Part shown: piece after piece, positions 1 to 9,598 of the stretch
Position numbering within the stretch: the stretch's first letter is position 1
How the letters are laid out: each line of letters opens with the position of its first letter
Source of the DNA: Strongylocentrotus purpuratus
Taxonomy: Eukaryota > Echinodermata > Echinoidea > Camarodonta > Strongylocentrotidae
Assembly (NCBI RefSeq): GCF_000002235.5
Contig: NW_022145609.1
Span: forward strand, 39,118,630 to 39,182,629
DNA length: 64,000 nt
Direction: 5' to 3'
Notes under the pieces: generated by a model
Database searches by the model: none
The model's input: the letters and a program-made list of their open reading frames with translations, nothing else
What the model was told of the DNA's origin: nothing
Translations under genes and position numbers: made by a program

Positions 1-76
1 CTGTAATCTTGTATTGAAATGCAAACGAAACGAATTTCCAATAATTGGACAATAAAATAAATATTGAATTGAATTG
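1..76 (+). mobile_element. 3' tail of a non-LTR retrotransposon
   Basis: The sequence ends with an AATAAA-like stretch followed by a repeated ATTGAATTGA motif. This is the usual 3' terminus of CR1/L2-type LINEs. Only the tail is inside the window, so no coding part is visible. The same type of tail, in the opposite orientation, is seen at 45.14 kb. Confidence 0.55.
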
Positions 77-800
77 AGTTTCTTCTCTCTCTCTCTCTCT
101 ACCCTTTTCCCTCTCACATATTCGTTAAATGGGCGCCTCTAGATAAATAAATGTGTACATACTTGCTCCCTGAGTCGTCCGTCGATTTCGTAATATGGTT
201 TCATGAAGTTGACCATTATCGCTGGCAAAGACGGAATGGAGACAGAAGATGAAGAAACAACCAGACAACATTTGCGTGACGGCCGCCATGACGTTCCTCC
301 TATATGAAAATGTGCTTCCTCTGAAACGTTCAAAAGTAGGCCTTTGTGCTCAAGAGGTTGGTCCGTCTGACATAAATCGCTTGGACTTTTTGAAGAACTT
401 TCTTATTTTAAAAGTCTGGGATATTGAAAATGATAAAAGGAAGCAAAAAGTTAATCCGTAGTGGTTGGTCCGTGCTCAGAATTTAAAACAACTTTACTGT
501 GAAGAGAGATATCCACTGCAGGAAAATCTTTAGTTAATTCAGAAGTTAATTCGAAATCGAGAAAACATCGGTCTTGCAATAAAGTGGAAGCAAACATCTC
601 TTGAAACCCATGCGACAAGTGAATCCCGCGGATAACTTGTCAATAGTGTCAGTTAAAGTTTCTTGGGTCTATTTTATAAGGAATCGTAATCAGACGAAAA
701 CATCGAAATATTCGAAAAAGAGAAGAATCAACGAACACGTAAGGAGGAAGTGACTGGAGCCGAATAACAAAGAGTATAATGTGAAGAGGTTTGACAATTT
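77..800. other. Non-genic stretch
   Basis: Contains a short CT run at about 80-102 and AT-rich unique-looking DNA. Short open frames at 139-461 lack splice context, motifs or homology that I recognise. I see no gene here. Confidence 0.5.
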
Positions 801-1091
801 GCAAAAATCCCCGCTATTTTTTTCTCGAAATGATCAGAGGGGAAGGTCTTCTTTCACTTTCACCTTCGCGATATAATATTTCGAGGAATAAAAAGCTTTT
901 GTATTCTAAAGCTGTCTGCCCCACGCACTGATATTTCCTACAGGGTCATTCAAAATAAACTAGGTCAAATTGAAAAAAAGAAAAAGGTTAAACAGTATAG
1001 TTCCTCGCAAAGTTTATGGGTACTAATTGTTTGAGGATTTAGAGGACACAACCACCTTTGCACCTTTTTAAAGCCTTAATTCTGTACCTTA
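801..1091. repeat. Interspersed repeat, left bracket of the tandem array
   Basis: The part from about 865 onward (ATATTTCGAGG, a CCCCACGCACT motif, a TTCAAAATAAACTAGGTC motif) recurs as a diverged direct repeat at 21911-22110, just after the tandem array. The part at 801-850 (AAATGATCAGAGGGGAAGGT) matches the start of the array units at about 2895, 11818 and 20994. So both sides of the array carry related repeat DNA. Confidence 0.6.
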
Positions 1092-1146
1092 GAGGGATTA
1101 TTGGGTATCTTTGTCTCAGATTCTGAAATAAAATCCTTGATAAAGC

Positions 1147-1805
1147 TAAGGCCCAAAAAAATAAATCATTTGGTTGTCCTCGATTGCTTTTCTGGAGTAG
1201 GGGCGGGCGAGCGGATTTTTTTCTTCATTTTTGGGGGGTCTTTTTTGGATTTTTTTGAAAAGAAATATTTTTAAATTAAAAATTAAAAATATCATTGGGA
1301 TGTCAAGCATTCAAACAAACGAAGTCAATAAAACACTTTAATATGGTAAATGACTATAATGTACAATGAATATCAAGACCAACACAGAAAGTATTTTTGG
1401 CTTTAAAATACAGCACCTTTTAAATCCCAACTGTACTACTTATAGCTATTTGCGCCCTCTATATAGCAAACAATGCCTAATCTGTGACCATTGGTCCTCC
1501 ATGATCCGCTCTATCTTATGTTAACTGAGAGCTGATTTGATTTCCTGTAAACTAGTACAGTTGGGCTTTAAAATGAGTTAAAGAATGCTTAGAACCTGAT
1601 TTGAATGAACGGCATTTGACATAGAAACATACAAATGGCAAGTTTAATAAATACAGAATTGCGGACTGAAAAAGACCAAACTGGCAGCGGGACGGATTTT
1701 GATCATTGCAAAATGCATGAAAAAAAAAAGGGAAAAAAATACAAGCGGCCCGAAAATGACGAGCGGGCTGTCGAGGACAACCAAATGATTTTGTTGGGGG
1801 CCTTA
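1147..1805. mobile_element. Non-autonomous DNA transposon with inverted termini
   Basis: Imperfect terminal inverted repeats start TAAGGCCC and share a GGTTGTCCTCGA block (left at 1147-1181, right, inverted, at about 1772-1805). The 659-bp interior has no transposase-like frame. The open frames at 1552-1820 are AT-rich and carry no motif. The superfamily is not clear and no target duplication is obvious. Confidence 0.55.
1418..1565 (-). repeat. Dispersed short repeat
   Basis: Matches 23571-23668 in inverted orientation (shared blocks TTAACATAA, CTATATAGAGGG, AGTAGTACAGT). It lies inside the 1147-1805 element, so it was either carried by it or is part of it. Confidence 0.55.
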
Positions 1806-2009
1806 ATGCTGCAATCATAATTTGTAAACCTTTAGGTCAGTCAGGAATCCCTTGACTTTTACAAACCGATTGCTTGTAAAAAAAATAAGACATGTTTGAG
1901 TTTAAACCCTCACCCTACTCCCTCTGTAATAAACCTAACCTCTCTTTACCTATAGGCCAAGAACAAATTATTGTAAAAAAAAACTTTCGTATACAGAGCT
2001 TCTTTTCAA

Positions 2010-2375
2010 TATAATAAATTATCCTCTGATTTGCGTTAACTACCCACATTGCCACCTTTAAGACTAAATTAAACATACTATAATCATCCTATTGTTATAC
2101 CTCTTTATGTATGTATAAATGTATTTTTCCTTTCTTTTTCGTTATAATTATTTATATTATATTTTCGACTGATACTTTGTAACTATTTATTCTGTTTAGT
2201 TTGTAATATTATATATGTTTTATACATTGTATAAACTGGCCCCATAGAAGACCAGCAGCAACAATATAGCTGTAGCTGAAAATGGGCTACCTGCCGTATG
2301 TTGTGCCTTTTCTCTGTGTGATTACTTTTCTGTATTTTTTCTGATTTTATTATACAGAAATAAAAAATAAAAAAA
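2010..2375 (+). mobile_element. LINE 3'-end remnant
   Basis: Begins with a degraded stretch resembling the end of a reverse-transcriptase ORF (NKLSSDLR-like, followed by a LPxLPPLRLN-like stretch). It runs through an AT-rich 3' UTR with GAAGACCAGCAGCAACAATA and a GGGCTACCTG block, and ends in an AAATAAAAAATAAAA tail. This is the typical 3' end of a CR1-type LINE. No intact frame remains. Confidence 0.5.
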
Positions 2376-3118
2376 ACAAGCTGCAAATGTAACGCAACAT
2401 GCATCCGTATAAACACGAAGTAATGAATTACTTATGATAAATACCATCATAATTATACACATTCATGTATATGATTAATAAATTTATTAAACAGCCCAGA
2501 AAAAGGGTTATCGCCAGATAGTTTAGCTTGAACTCTTTCCCCCAAAACACAAATTCATATTCTGTACCGCGACACGAATAGGTCTAAAATCATAGATGTC
2601 GTCATTACCAGGTATACTTTTTAGCGAATTCCACCCCATTGATAGCTGGACCATAATAAATTGTTTTGCTTCCTGTTGATAAGCAGTTGGACTGACTGTG
2701 CAACATTTATAAATTAATGGTGCAATATTTGTTATTATTATACTCATGTTACTTTTAGCCTTCAAGAAGTAAAAACATTTTTGTTTAAACATTGATAATA
2801 AACTTGGGGTAACCCCGACATCTCTTTCGAAGTTTATCATGTTTATTGTGCCAATAATGCCCCTGGATTGGCAAACTGGATTTTTATTTCGAAATGATCA
2901 GAGGGGAAGGTACTCTTGCACTTTTTGATCTGGATGGGCAGACGTCCAGGGATGATTCGCAAAAATCCCTGATTTTTATTTAGAAATGAATAGAAAGAAA
3001 GGTACTCTTGCACTTTTAGTGCTTTGACCCCAAAAAGAGATCCCGGTATTCACCTTCCTGTCATTTTGAACGTACCCTATGGTTGAGATGCACACAAATT
3101 AGTGAGCTTGTCATTATG

Positions 3119-3530
3119 AAAGTTAATCATTTAGTAAACGCTTTGATCAGACTAGATCGCGAAGAAATAAGAGGAGGTGGTGTAGCATTTTATGTCAACG
3201 AACATTCACAATTGAAAATCTGAAGAGAAATATCATTAAAACAAATTGAACCATTATTTTTAGCAATCATTAATCGAAAAAATAAAAATATAATCGTCGG
3301 ATTAATTTATAGACCCCCTTATAGTCATACAAATTTATTTTGTGAAGATCTGGATAAATGCCTTCATACTCTTACCGGAGAAGGTAAACACTTATATTTA
3401 ATTGGTGACTTTAATATTGACCTGTTATCCCATGGTAGCTACCATGATACACTTATTCATATTACTTATTCTAATAGTTGTTATCCACATATAAATAGAC
3501 CAACCAGAACTGATGATCAATCTTCAACCC
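3119..3530 (+). pseudogene. LINE-2 endonuclease (APE type) fragment, unit A
   Basis: Conceptual translation gives the endonuclease signature blocks VAFYVNEH, IYRPP and LIGDFNIDL in order. That is the middle and end of an apurinic-like endonuclease of a non-LTR retrotransposon, which nicks target DNA. In-frame stops and frameshifts (for example after SQLKI) show it is dead. It continues after the nested element as DNIFF..., since SSTLK/DNIF is the usual end of this domain. Copies: 12125-12546 (B) and 21305-21720 (C). Confidence 0.75.
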
Positions 3531-3536
3531 TTAAAG

Positions 3537-4346
3537 GTACTATGTCCCATTTGCAGGCCAAAAAATGAAAAGGTTAAATTCCAACGGCATTTTAAAGATA
3601 ATACTTATTTAGAACTTCCCTAAAAAAAAAAGGGGGGGGGGGCTTGAAAATGTCTTGAAGTGGGAAAATAACGACTATTAATTGTCGAATTGACTTAAGA
3701 GCTATAGAGCCAGTAAGTAATAGTCTGATTTTTCAGAACAATGTACCGGATAGTCGTATACGTTTTATGCTGCGCAAAGATTCAATCATTTTAATTTTGG
3801 CCATTACAAGAAGTGGGTTATTGATGTAGACAAATGCTCATGTACCCTTTAGAAAAAAGCCAGTCAGTCACTCAATGGTGTCTGACAGTGAAGTCTAGCA
3901 AGTAAACGGGTTTCCTTGCATAATTTGAATATTAGGACACTGCTAACGTTTAAAGGGAGTGGGTAGTCAGTTTCCATGTGCAGAAGGCCGTAATTCGCTG
4001 ACACCAGACTTGGTGGAAATACCATTAATGGAGGTACAAATCTGCACACAGCAAACCCGTTGGCCAGTCAAGAATTACCCCCTAGTCTCTCAGGGCATGC
4101 TCGGAGATTCTTCGGGCGAAGGAAAAGCAAAGCATTACATAAGGTCTAATGGTCATAAAATTCGAGGCTAACCCTGGTGATTGACAACACTTGTTACTGG
4201 GTAAACACCCGAGCGGTGTCGAATTCCCCATGAGAGCTGAATTCTATGTGACTTTAATATTAACAGATAGGACATACATGACATATTCATAACTCCTGCA
4301 AAGTTCTACAGAATTTGATGTTGGCTGCAAAAGGGACATAGTATCT
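3537..4346. mobile_element. 810-bp nested non-autonomous DNA element, unit A
   Basis: Flanked by TTAAAG at 3531-3536 and 4347-4352. Termini are inverted: left GTACTATGTCCC followed by a TTTGCAG block, right GGGACATAGTATC preceded by a GGCTGCAAAA block. Removing it restores the LINE-2 endonuclease reading frame (TCAACCCTTAAAGATAATAT). The interior holds a G run and short frames without motifs. It predates the tandem duplication because B and C also carry it. Confidence 0.7.
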
Positions 4347-4352
4347 TTAAAG

Positions 4353-5104
4353 ATAATATTTTTTTCTAATATCTTTGATAAAAACATTACCAGCGAATAA
4401 TATATTCTGATATATCTGATTATTTGCCAACTTTATGTAATAATGAAGTTAAAATTAAAAATTCAGCTAAATCAAACATGTACAGAAAAGAAACACCCCA
4501 ATATATTGAATCATTCAAAAGTGATCTATCAACAGGAGAATGGTTGGACGTCTTTAATGAATCAGATGCAGATATGGCATACACAAGTTTTGATTAAAAA
4601 ATTACAGATATATAGTGACAAAAATTCCTCTAGTATCAGCTAACAAGAAAATGCCATGGATAACAAAAGCAATTCTACGATCAATACACACAAGGAATAA
4701 AGTCTATAAGGCTTATCTAACGACCTCTACTATTCATAACAAAAACAAATATAAAATATACCGAAATAAAATTAACTAACATCATTCGCAATTCTCGTAA
4801 AATGTTTTATTTTGATAACCTTAATAGAGTGAAACCAAATATGAAATCTGTCTGGGAGATTATAAATGATTTGATTGGAAACAAAACAAAAATTGCTCAA
4901 TGTTAATTTTACAATAGACTATACAGTTATAAAGTCTGAAGATGTAGCCGATACCTTTAATTCCTATTTTGTAAATATAGGACCTAATTTAGCAAATAAA
5001 CTTAATACACCCAACGAAAGTTGTATTGCATTTCTTCCTGAATTTTCAAATTCATTACTGTTTTATAATCTCACTGATCCTAATGAAATACCCGAACTTT
5101 AACA
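4353..5104 (+). pseudogene. LINE-2 linker between endonuclease and RT, unit A
   Basis: Broken frames give KKMPWITKAILRSIHTRNK, then NSYFVNIGPNLANK. These are the spacer motifs found between endonuclease and reverse transcriptase in CR1/Jockey-like LINEs. Several frameshifts separate them. The longest open piece is at 4875-5102. Insertion of the 2.84-kb element follows directly. The unit B counterpart is at 16354-17108 and lacks that insertion. Confidence 0.7.
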
Positions 5105-5363
5105 AGTAGTTATAGCAGTGAGTAACGGGACGGCCATAGGTTTTGTACACGAATTTTTTCGTACTTATACTATTTCTAATTGACTCGTGTACATTAACTT
5201 TGACATTGCAATAGACTGGATGTTCTAAAAAAGATAATGATTGATCATGAAGCTGAGATGAATAATAGCTAATAATAGAATGTTAGACCACAAATAGAGA
5301 GTGGGTGCTCTAGAAAAGTTGGTGATGAAGCATAAAGCTGAATGATCCGTCAAATGCGTTGTG

Positions 5364-5370
5364 TATAATA
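5364..5370 (+). promoter_or_regulatory. TATA-like box upstream of the C2H2 gene
   Basis: TATAATA lies 70 bases before the preferred ATG at 5434, a plausible distance for a short 5' UTR. The surrounding leader (5294-5433) is duplicated at 6899-7018, and homology ends near the ATG. This fits a promoter/5' UTR module. Confidence 0.35.
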
Positions 5371-5433
5371 CGATACGGCGTTGTGGCGTTACATTGCGGT
5401 GTTACGGAATGTTACGGCGCTAAACTGCGGATA

Positions 5434-6117
5434 ATGTCCAAGCGTTACGCTTGTTCACTATGCGATAAGACCTATAGTCGCAAGTTCGACATCAAGAGGC
5501 ACGCACAGAATGTACATCCTGATATGAAAGATCATGGGTACGAGACTGAAAATTCCAACGCTGGTGAAGAAACTAGTGAAGATGATTACTCCGAACCACC
5601 CTCTAAAAAGCAAAGAGTTGTAGAATCTAGCGATGAATCTGAAACAAGTGATTCAGAAAGTGAAGGAGAGGATGAATCGTCAAAGTCAGAGACACCTGAC
5701 ATGAAAGAACCTGAGGACAACCCTGCTTATCAAGAATGGTTAGAACAGGCCATGACAAACACCGAGGGCCTCAGGGACGAAAAATATCAAAAATATATCT
5801 CCGATGGTATGGATGAAGAAGAAGCTAAAGAAAAGGCTCACGTGAAAGTTCTATGGGCTGTCAAACGCAGCTTTTTAGATCTTTACTCCAACTTCTTGCA
5901 GCAGAATGTGTACCTTGGAAGCGCTGACATCAATGATGAAATTATGTCTGATCTCACGGAAAAAGTAGAAAATGGCATGAATCTTCGGAAAGCCGTGAAA
6001 AGAGTCTTAGCAAGACACGGTGCACAATTCGAGGGGTTATTCCAGTATCAGGATGAGAATGACGATGATAGTGAAGAAGAGACGGAGACGGAGGGTGCAG
6101 ATGGAAGCGACAACTAA
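5434..6117 (+). CDS. C2H2 zinc-finger acidic protein of the long-TIR element
   Basis: An uninterrupted frame of 227 residues from the ATG at 5434. The frame stays open 25 codons upstream, but the leader duplication at 6899-7018 ends near 5434, which favours this start. Residues 5-27 form one classical finger (C-x2-C-x12-H-x4-H: CSLC...KRHAQNVH). It is followed by a long Ser/Glu/Asp-rich disordered stretch with a KKQR basic patch, then a predicted helical region (DNPAYQEWLEQA to FEGLFQYQ) and an acidic tail. AATAAA lies at 6485-6490. I do not recognise the helical region. It is the only protein coded by this element, so a role in DNA binding, element maintenance or regulation is inference. The intact frame amid dead neighbours suggests recent arrival or selection. 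Confidence 0.7.
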   Translation: MSKRYACSLCDKTYSRKFDIKRHAQNVHPDMKDHGYETENSNAGEETSEDDYSEPPSKKQRVVESSDESETSDSESEGEDESSKSETPDMKEPEDNPAYQEWLEQAMTNTEGLRDEKYQKYISDGMDEEEAKEKAHVKVLWAVKRSFLDLYSNFLQQNVYLGSADINDEIMSDLTEKVENGMNLRKAVKRVLARHGAQFEGLFQYQDENDDDSEEETETEGADGSDN

Positions 6118-6484
6118 GGCTTGACATCACCCTGAAAAAGAACACTTCGTAGACAACCCTAATAATAGATGACAAATTTACTCTATTTCAACATGTTGTA
6201 CATCAACCTTTCTGAGAAAAAAACACTTTCTATTGTGTTTTATGTTTTAAAGATATTTATTTATAAACACTAATTGTTTGTTGTACAATTGTGTTAACAG
6301 TTTTTACATATTCACGATGAAGTAATACAATAATCTGACTTGGGTTCTATTTCTCTAGTTAAAAATGTTTTGTATATTTTATCTCTGTTCCCTAGTAACA
6401 TGACTAAATAGCAATTCTTATCTTTGTATTCAAATCTGGTTTTGCATAAAATTGTCCACATTGAAACGGAAACAAATATAGTAA

Positions 6485-6490
6485 AATAAA
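6485..6490 (+). terminator. Polyadenylation signal of the C2H2 gene
   Basis: AATAAA 368 bases after the stop codon at 6117, in an AT-rich 3' region. Most of the preceding 3' UTR (6280-6450) is duplicated at 7040-7200. Confidence 0.4.
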
Positions 6491-6590
6491 GTAAAATATA
6501 ATTATGTACTACATAGTGTTTTATTTCATGGATGTGTGTATTCTACGTCACAATAGTCGTACAACATACAAAGTATGTCCAGAATGAATA

Positions 6591-6868
6591 GAGTCGGGAT
6601 GTTGAAAGTATGAAATAGAGTCGAGATGGTGAAAGTATGAAATAGAGTCGAGATGGTGAAAGTATGAAATAGAGTCGAGATGTTGAAAGTATGGAAATAG
6701 AGTCGAGATGGTGAAAGTATGGAAATAGAGTCGAGATTAATGAAAGTATGGAATAAAGTCGAGATGGTGAACGTGTGAAATAGAGTCGAAATGGTGAAAG
6801 TGTGAAATAGAGTCGAGATGTTGAAAGTATGGAAATAGAGTCGAGATGGTGAAAGTATGAAATAGAGT
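6591..6868 (+). repeat. 27-28-bp minisatellite, about 10 copies
   Basis: Tandem copies of a unit like GAGTCGAGATGGTGAAAGTA plus TGAAATA, with few substitutions (GGT/GTT, an extra G in some). It sits between the C2H2 gene and its decayed second cassette, inside the 2.84-kb element. Confidence 0.85.
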
Positions 6869-6871
6869 TAC

Positions 6872-7200
6872 GGAGTTAATAATAGAGTGTTAAACCTCAA
6901 CAAGAGAGTGGGTGCTCTAGAAAACTTGGTGATTTAGCATAGAGATGAATGATCCGTCAAATGCGTTGTGGATATAACGACACGGCGTTACGGCATGTTA
7001 CGACGCTAAACTACGGATTAATTTACGGCGTGTATGTTTGCTGTATTGTGTTAACTTTTTGTTTACCGATGAAAAAATACAATAATGTGACTTGGGTTCT
7101 ATTTCTCTAGTTAAAAATGTTTTGTATATTTTATCTCTGTTCTCTGGTAACATGACTAAATTGCAATTGTTATCTGTGTATTCAAATCTGTTTTGATGAT
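6872..7200 (+). repeat. Second, ORF-less copy of the C2H2 gene cassette
   Basis: 6872-7018 repeats the leader at 5273-5433 (GAGAGTGGGTGCTCTAGAAA, GATCCGTCAAATGCGTTGTG and related blocks). 7040-7200 repeats the 3' UTR at 6280-6450 (GACTTGGGTTCTATTTCTCT). The 680-bp coding part between them is missing, so this is a gene copy that lost its ORF. Confidence 0.8.
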
Positions 7201-7601
7201 GTTTTGAGAGAGTCCAAACATAGCCCTGAACTATAAGTATCAAAGTGTTGTGTGAAAGTCCAAAGAACTCGACGGTACGAACAGGGCGGAATAAAACGAG
7301 CTTCATTTGTCGAAAGGCTGTTGAGAGGTTCATAAACTCAATACACGATCAATAAGAAACGACGGTTCTATTGTTGAAAAGAGGTAATTCAAATACAAAA
7401 GAAACTAGACCTATACAAAGTCAATACCTTTTATACACATAGACTGCAATACGCTTCCCCGTGTTGCCGAATACACGTTCCTTTATTTAGTTGATCGAAC
7501 AATAGATATTGATGATCCAACCTACAACGGCGTTGTAAACGTTCCTTAGAAAGTAAAACACAAATTATCCCGGTAGAAAGAAAGTCAAAAAGTCAAACTT
7601 A

Positions 7602-7840
7602 CACAGACACTCGTGTTAAAAGTCAGTTCCACAAATAAAATACCTATTTCACTATTCAAAACGTCAATAATTCCTAAAGATCTTTAAAATAAAAAAAATT
7701 CAAAATGTCAAAATTCACATAGAAACACGTGTTGTAATTCACTTTTTGCTTGAAAAAAAACTAAGTCCAACAGAGAAAATCACTAAGTAAAATTCATAAA
7801 GTCACAATCACATTGACACGCGTGTTATAAGTCAGTTTTT
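7602..7840. repeat. Three subterminal repeats of the long-TIR element
   Basis: Diverged copies at about 7602-7630, 7717-7747 and 7811-7840 share ACAC-x-CGTGTT followed by a (T/A)AAGTCAGTTTTT-like block. They are spaced about 94-115 bp apart, just inside the right TIR. Transposase or integrase binding sites are a possible role; this is inference. Confidence 0.5.
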
Positions 7841-7946
7841 ATCGAAGTTAATGTACACGAGTCAATTAGAAATAGTATAAGTACGAAAAAATTCGTGTAC
7901 AAAACCTATGGCCGTCCCGGTACTCACTGCTATAACTACTTTAACA

Positions 7947-8117
7947 CAAAATCTAAAATCGAGTAAATCACAGGGTCACGATAGAATTAGTGTTTTCCTT
8001 CTTTAACATATTATACATTATCGCTCCTCCTTTAACTCACATTTTTAATCTATCAATTAATACCGGGAAATGTCCCGAGTCCTTGAAAAAAGGTCAATCC
8101 ACTTTTAAAAAAAGACA
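7947..8117 (+). pseudogene. LINE-2 RT start, unit A
   Basis: Broken frames read INTGKCPESLKK then STFKKDN, the beginning of a non-LTR reverse transcriptase (usual form: xxPxxxKxAxVxPIxKK). The frame is interrupted by LINE-1 at about 8118 and resumes at about 9599 as PHEKSNNRPISI. Unit B counterpart: 17109-17282. Confidence 0.65.
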
Positions 8118-9598
8118 ATGAAAGTAAAAAAATTGTATACTCTTGGAGTTTTCTTGGACTTAACAAAGGCTTTCGACTCTATTGATTTTGCAATATTATT
8201 TGAAAAATTAAAGTGCTATGGAATTAGGGGATTATCTTTATCTTGGTTTAAGAATTATTTCCATGGCCGAACTCAACATGTTTTGTACCAAAATATATTA
8301 TCTGATCCATTAAGTGTAACATGCGGTGTGCCCCAAGGCTCAATACCTCGGCCCCCTGTTATTTTTATTATTTATAAATGATCTTCCCAATTGCTCAAGT
8401 GAATTGAAGTTTATATTGTTTGCCGACGATACCAACATTCTTTACTCAACAGATAATTATTCATCAATTAATTATGATTTGAACAATACATTGACCAACG
8501 TGTCATACTGGTTTAATAGTAATAGATTGTCCTTAAATACTGAAGTCCAATTTAATATATTTTTACAATAGAAAATCACATATTCATTCCAACATTTCTA
8601 AAGATTCAAAAATATCAATGAATAATAAAATTATCCAAAGAGTCCACACTGTTAAATTTTTAGGCGTTTTAATTAATGAAAGTATGTCATGGACTGACCA
8701 TATTTTGTATATAACTAATAAAGTGTCAAAGAGTGTTGGTATCGTTGGAAAACTCCGCACAATTTTACCTCAAAGCATATTGATATTGTTGTATAATACA
8801 TTTATTTTACCATATTTAACTTATTGTAATACTGTTTGGGCAAATACCTACAAGTCAAAATTGAACTCTCTTTTTTGTTACAAAAGAAAGTGGTTAGAAT
8901 TTGCTCTCTAACTTTTTATCGTGTCCATACTAGACCATTATTTATGAATCTTAAGTTTCTTGATGTGTATCAACTAAATAAATATTGCATCTTAATTCTA
9001 TTATTTAAACACAATCAAGGTTTTTTGCCCAGTTCACTTAACAATATGCTTTCACTCAATAATGCAATTCATTCCTATAATACAAGGAATAGAAATAAAT
9101 ACCATCTATGGGTTGTTGATAAATCTTATTTATTATTTTCTTTCAGACATAAAGCACCAACAATATGGAATACTTTGCCAAATAACATAACATCTATAAT
9201 GAATTACAATGGATTTAAAAGGAGTGTAAAGCAGCATCTTATTACATATGATTTTGGGTAGAATACTTTTCCACTTTATATATATGTGTGTTTTTGTAGG
9301 GATTGTATGTTGTTGTTTTTTGTTGTTGTTTGTTTTGTTATACGAGTTTTCTTTGGGGCAAAATAAGTTTATGTAATTTCAAATCTTTATTATGTTCATC
9401 ACAATTTGTTTAATTATTTTGGGGGAGATATCTCGGCAAACTCATTTATTTGGGTTTTTATAACTCCCCTTTTTCCATTATTGTTTAATATTTTAATGTA
9501 CTTATGTATATTTTAGTGAAAGATTTTGCATGTTAGTATTATGTATGTGTTTTTTGTAATGTGATTTTTATGGAAATGAATAAACTTAATTGATTGAT
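8118..9598 (+). mobile_element. LINE-1 of the island: 5'-truncated non-LTR element nested in LINE-2
   Basis: Starts inside the reverse transcriptase (YTLGVFLDLTKAFDSIDFA). It continues through GVPQGS and the catalytic FADDTN box, then FLGVLIN, LPYLTYCNTVWANT, and the C-terminal SYNTRNRNKYHL and APTIWNTLPNNI blocks. The 3' UTR is T/G-rich and ends in AATAAACTTAATTGATTGATT. Stops and frameshifts (8382, 8571, 8911) make it dead. It is a CR1/Jockey-group LINE by motif order. Unit B copy: 17283-18746, with additional damage. Confidence 0.8.

Larger units (their letters stand above)
5105..7940. mobile_element. 2.84-kb long-TIR element, Polinton/Maverick-like in its ends
   Basis: Terminal inverted repeats of 96 bp (5105-5200 and 7845-7940) differ at a single position and begin AGTAGTTATAGCAGTGAGTA. 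The flanking 6-bp duplication TTAACA (5099-5104, 7941-7946) is confirmed by the empty site in unit B (17103-17108). A 4-bp TAAC reading with one more TIR base is also possible. Known: 6-bp target duplications, AG...CT ends and long TIRs are the set of features of Polinton/Maverick integration. Seen: no integrase, polymerase or capsid frame, so the element would be non-autonomous. It encodes one C2H2 protein, carries a 27-bp minisatellite, an internal cassette duplication and three subterminal repeats. Other 6-bp-TSD families (IS3EU, Dada) remain possible. Confidence 0.75.
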
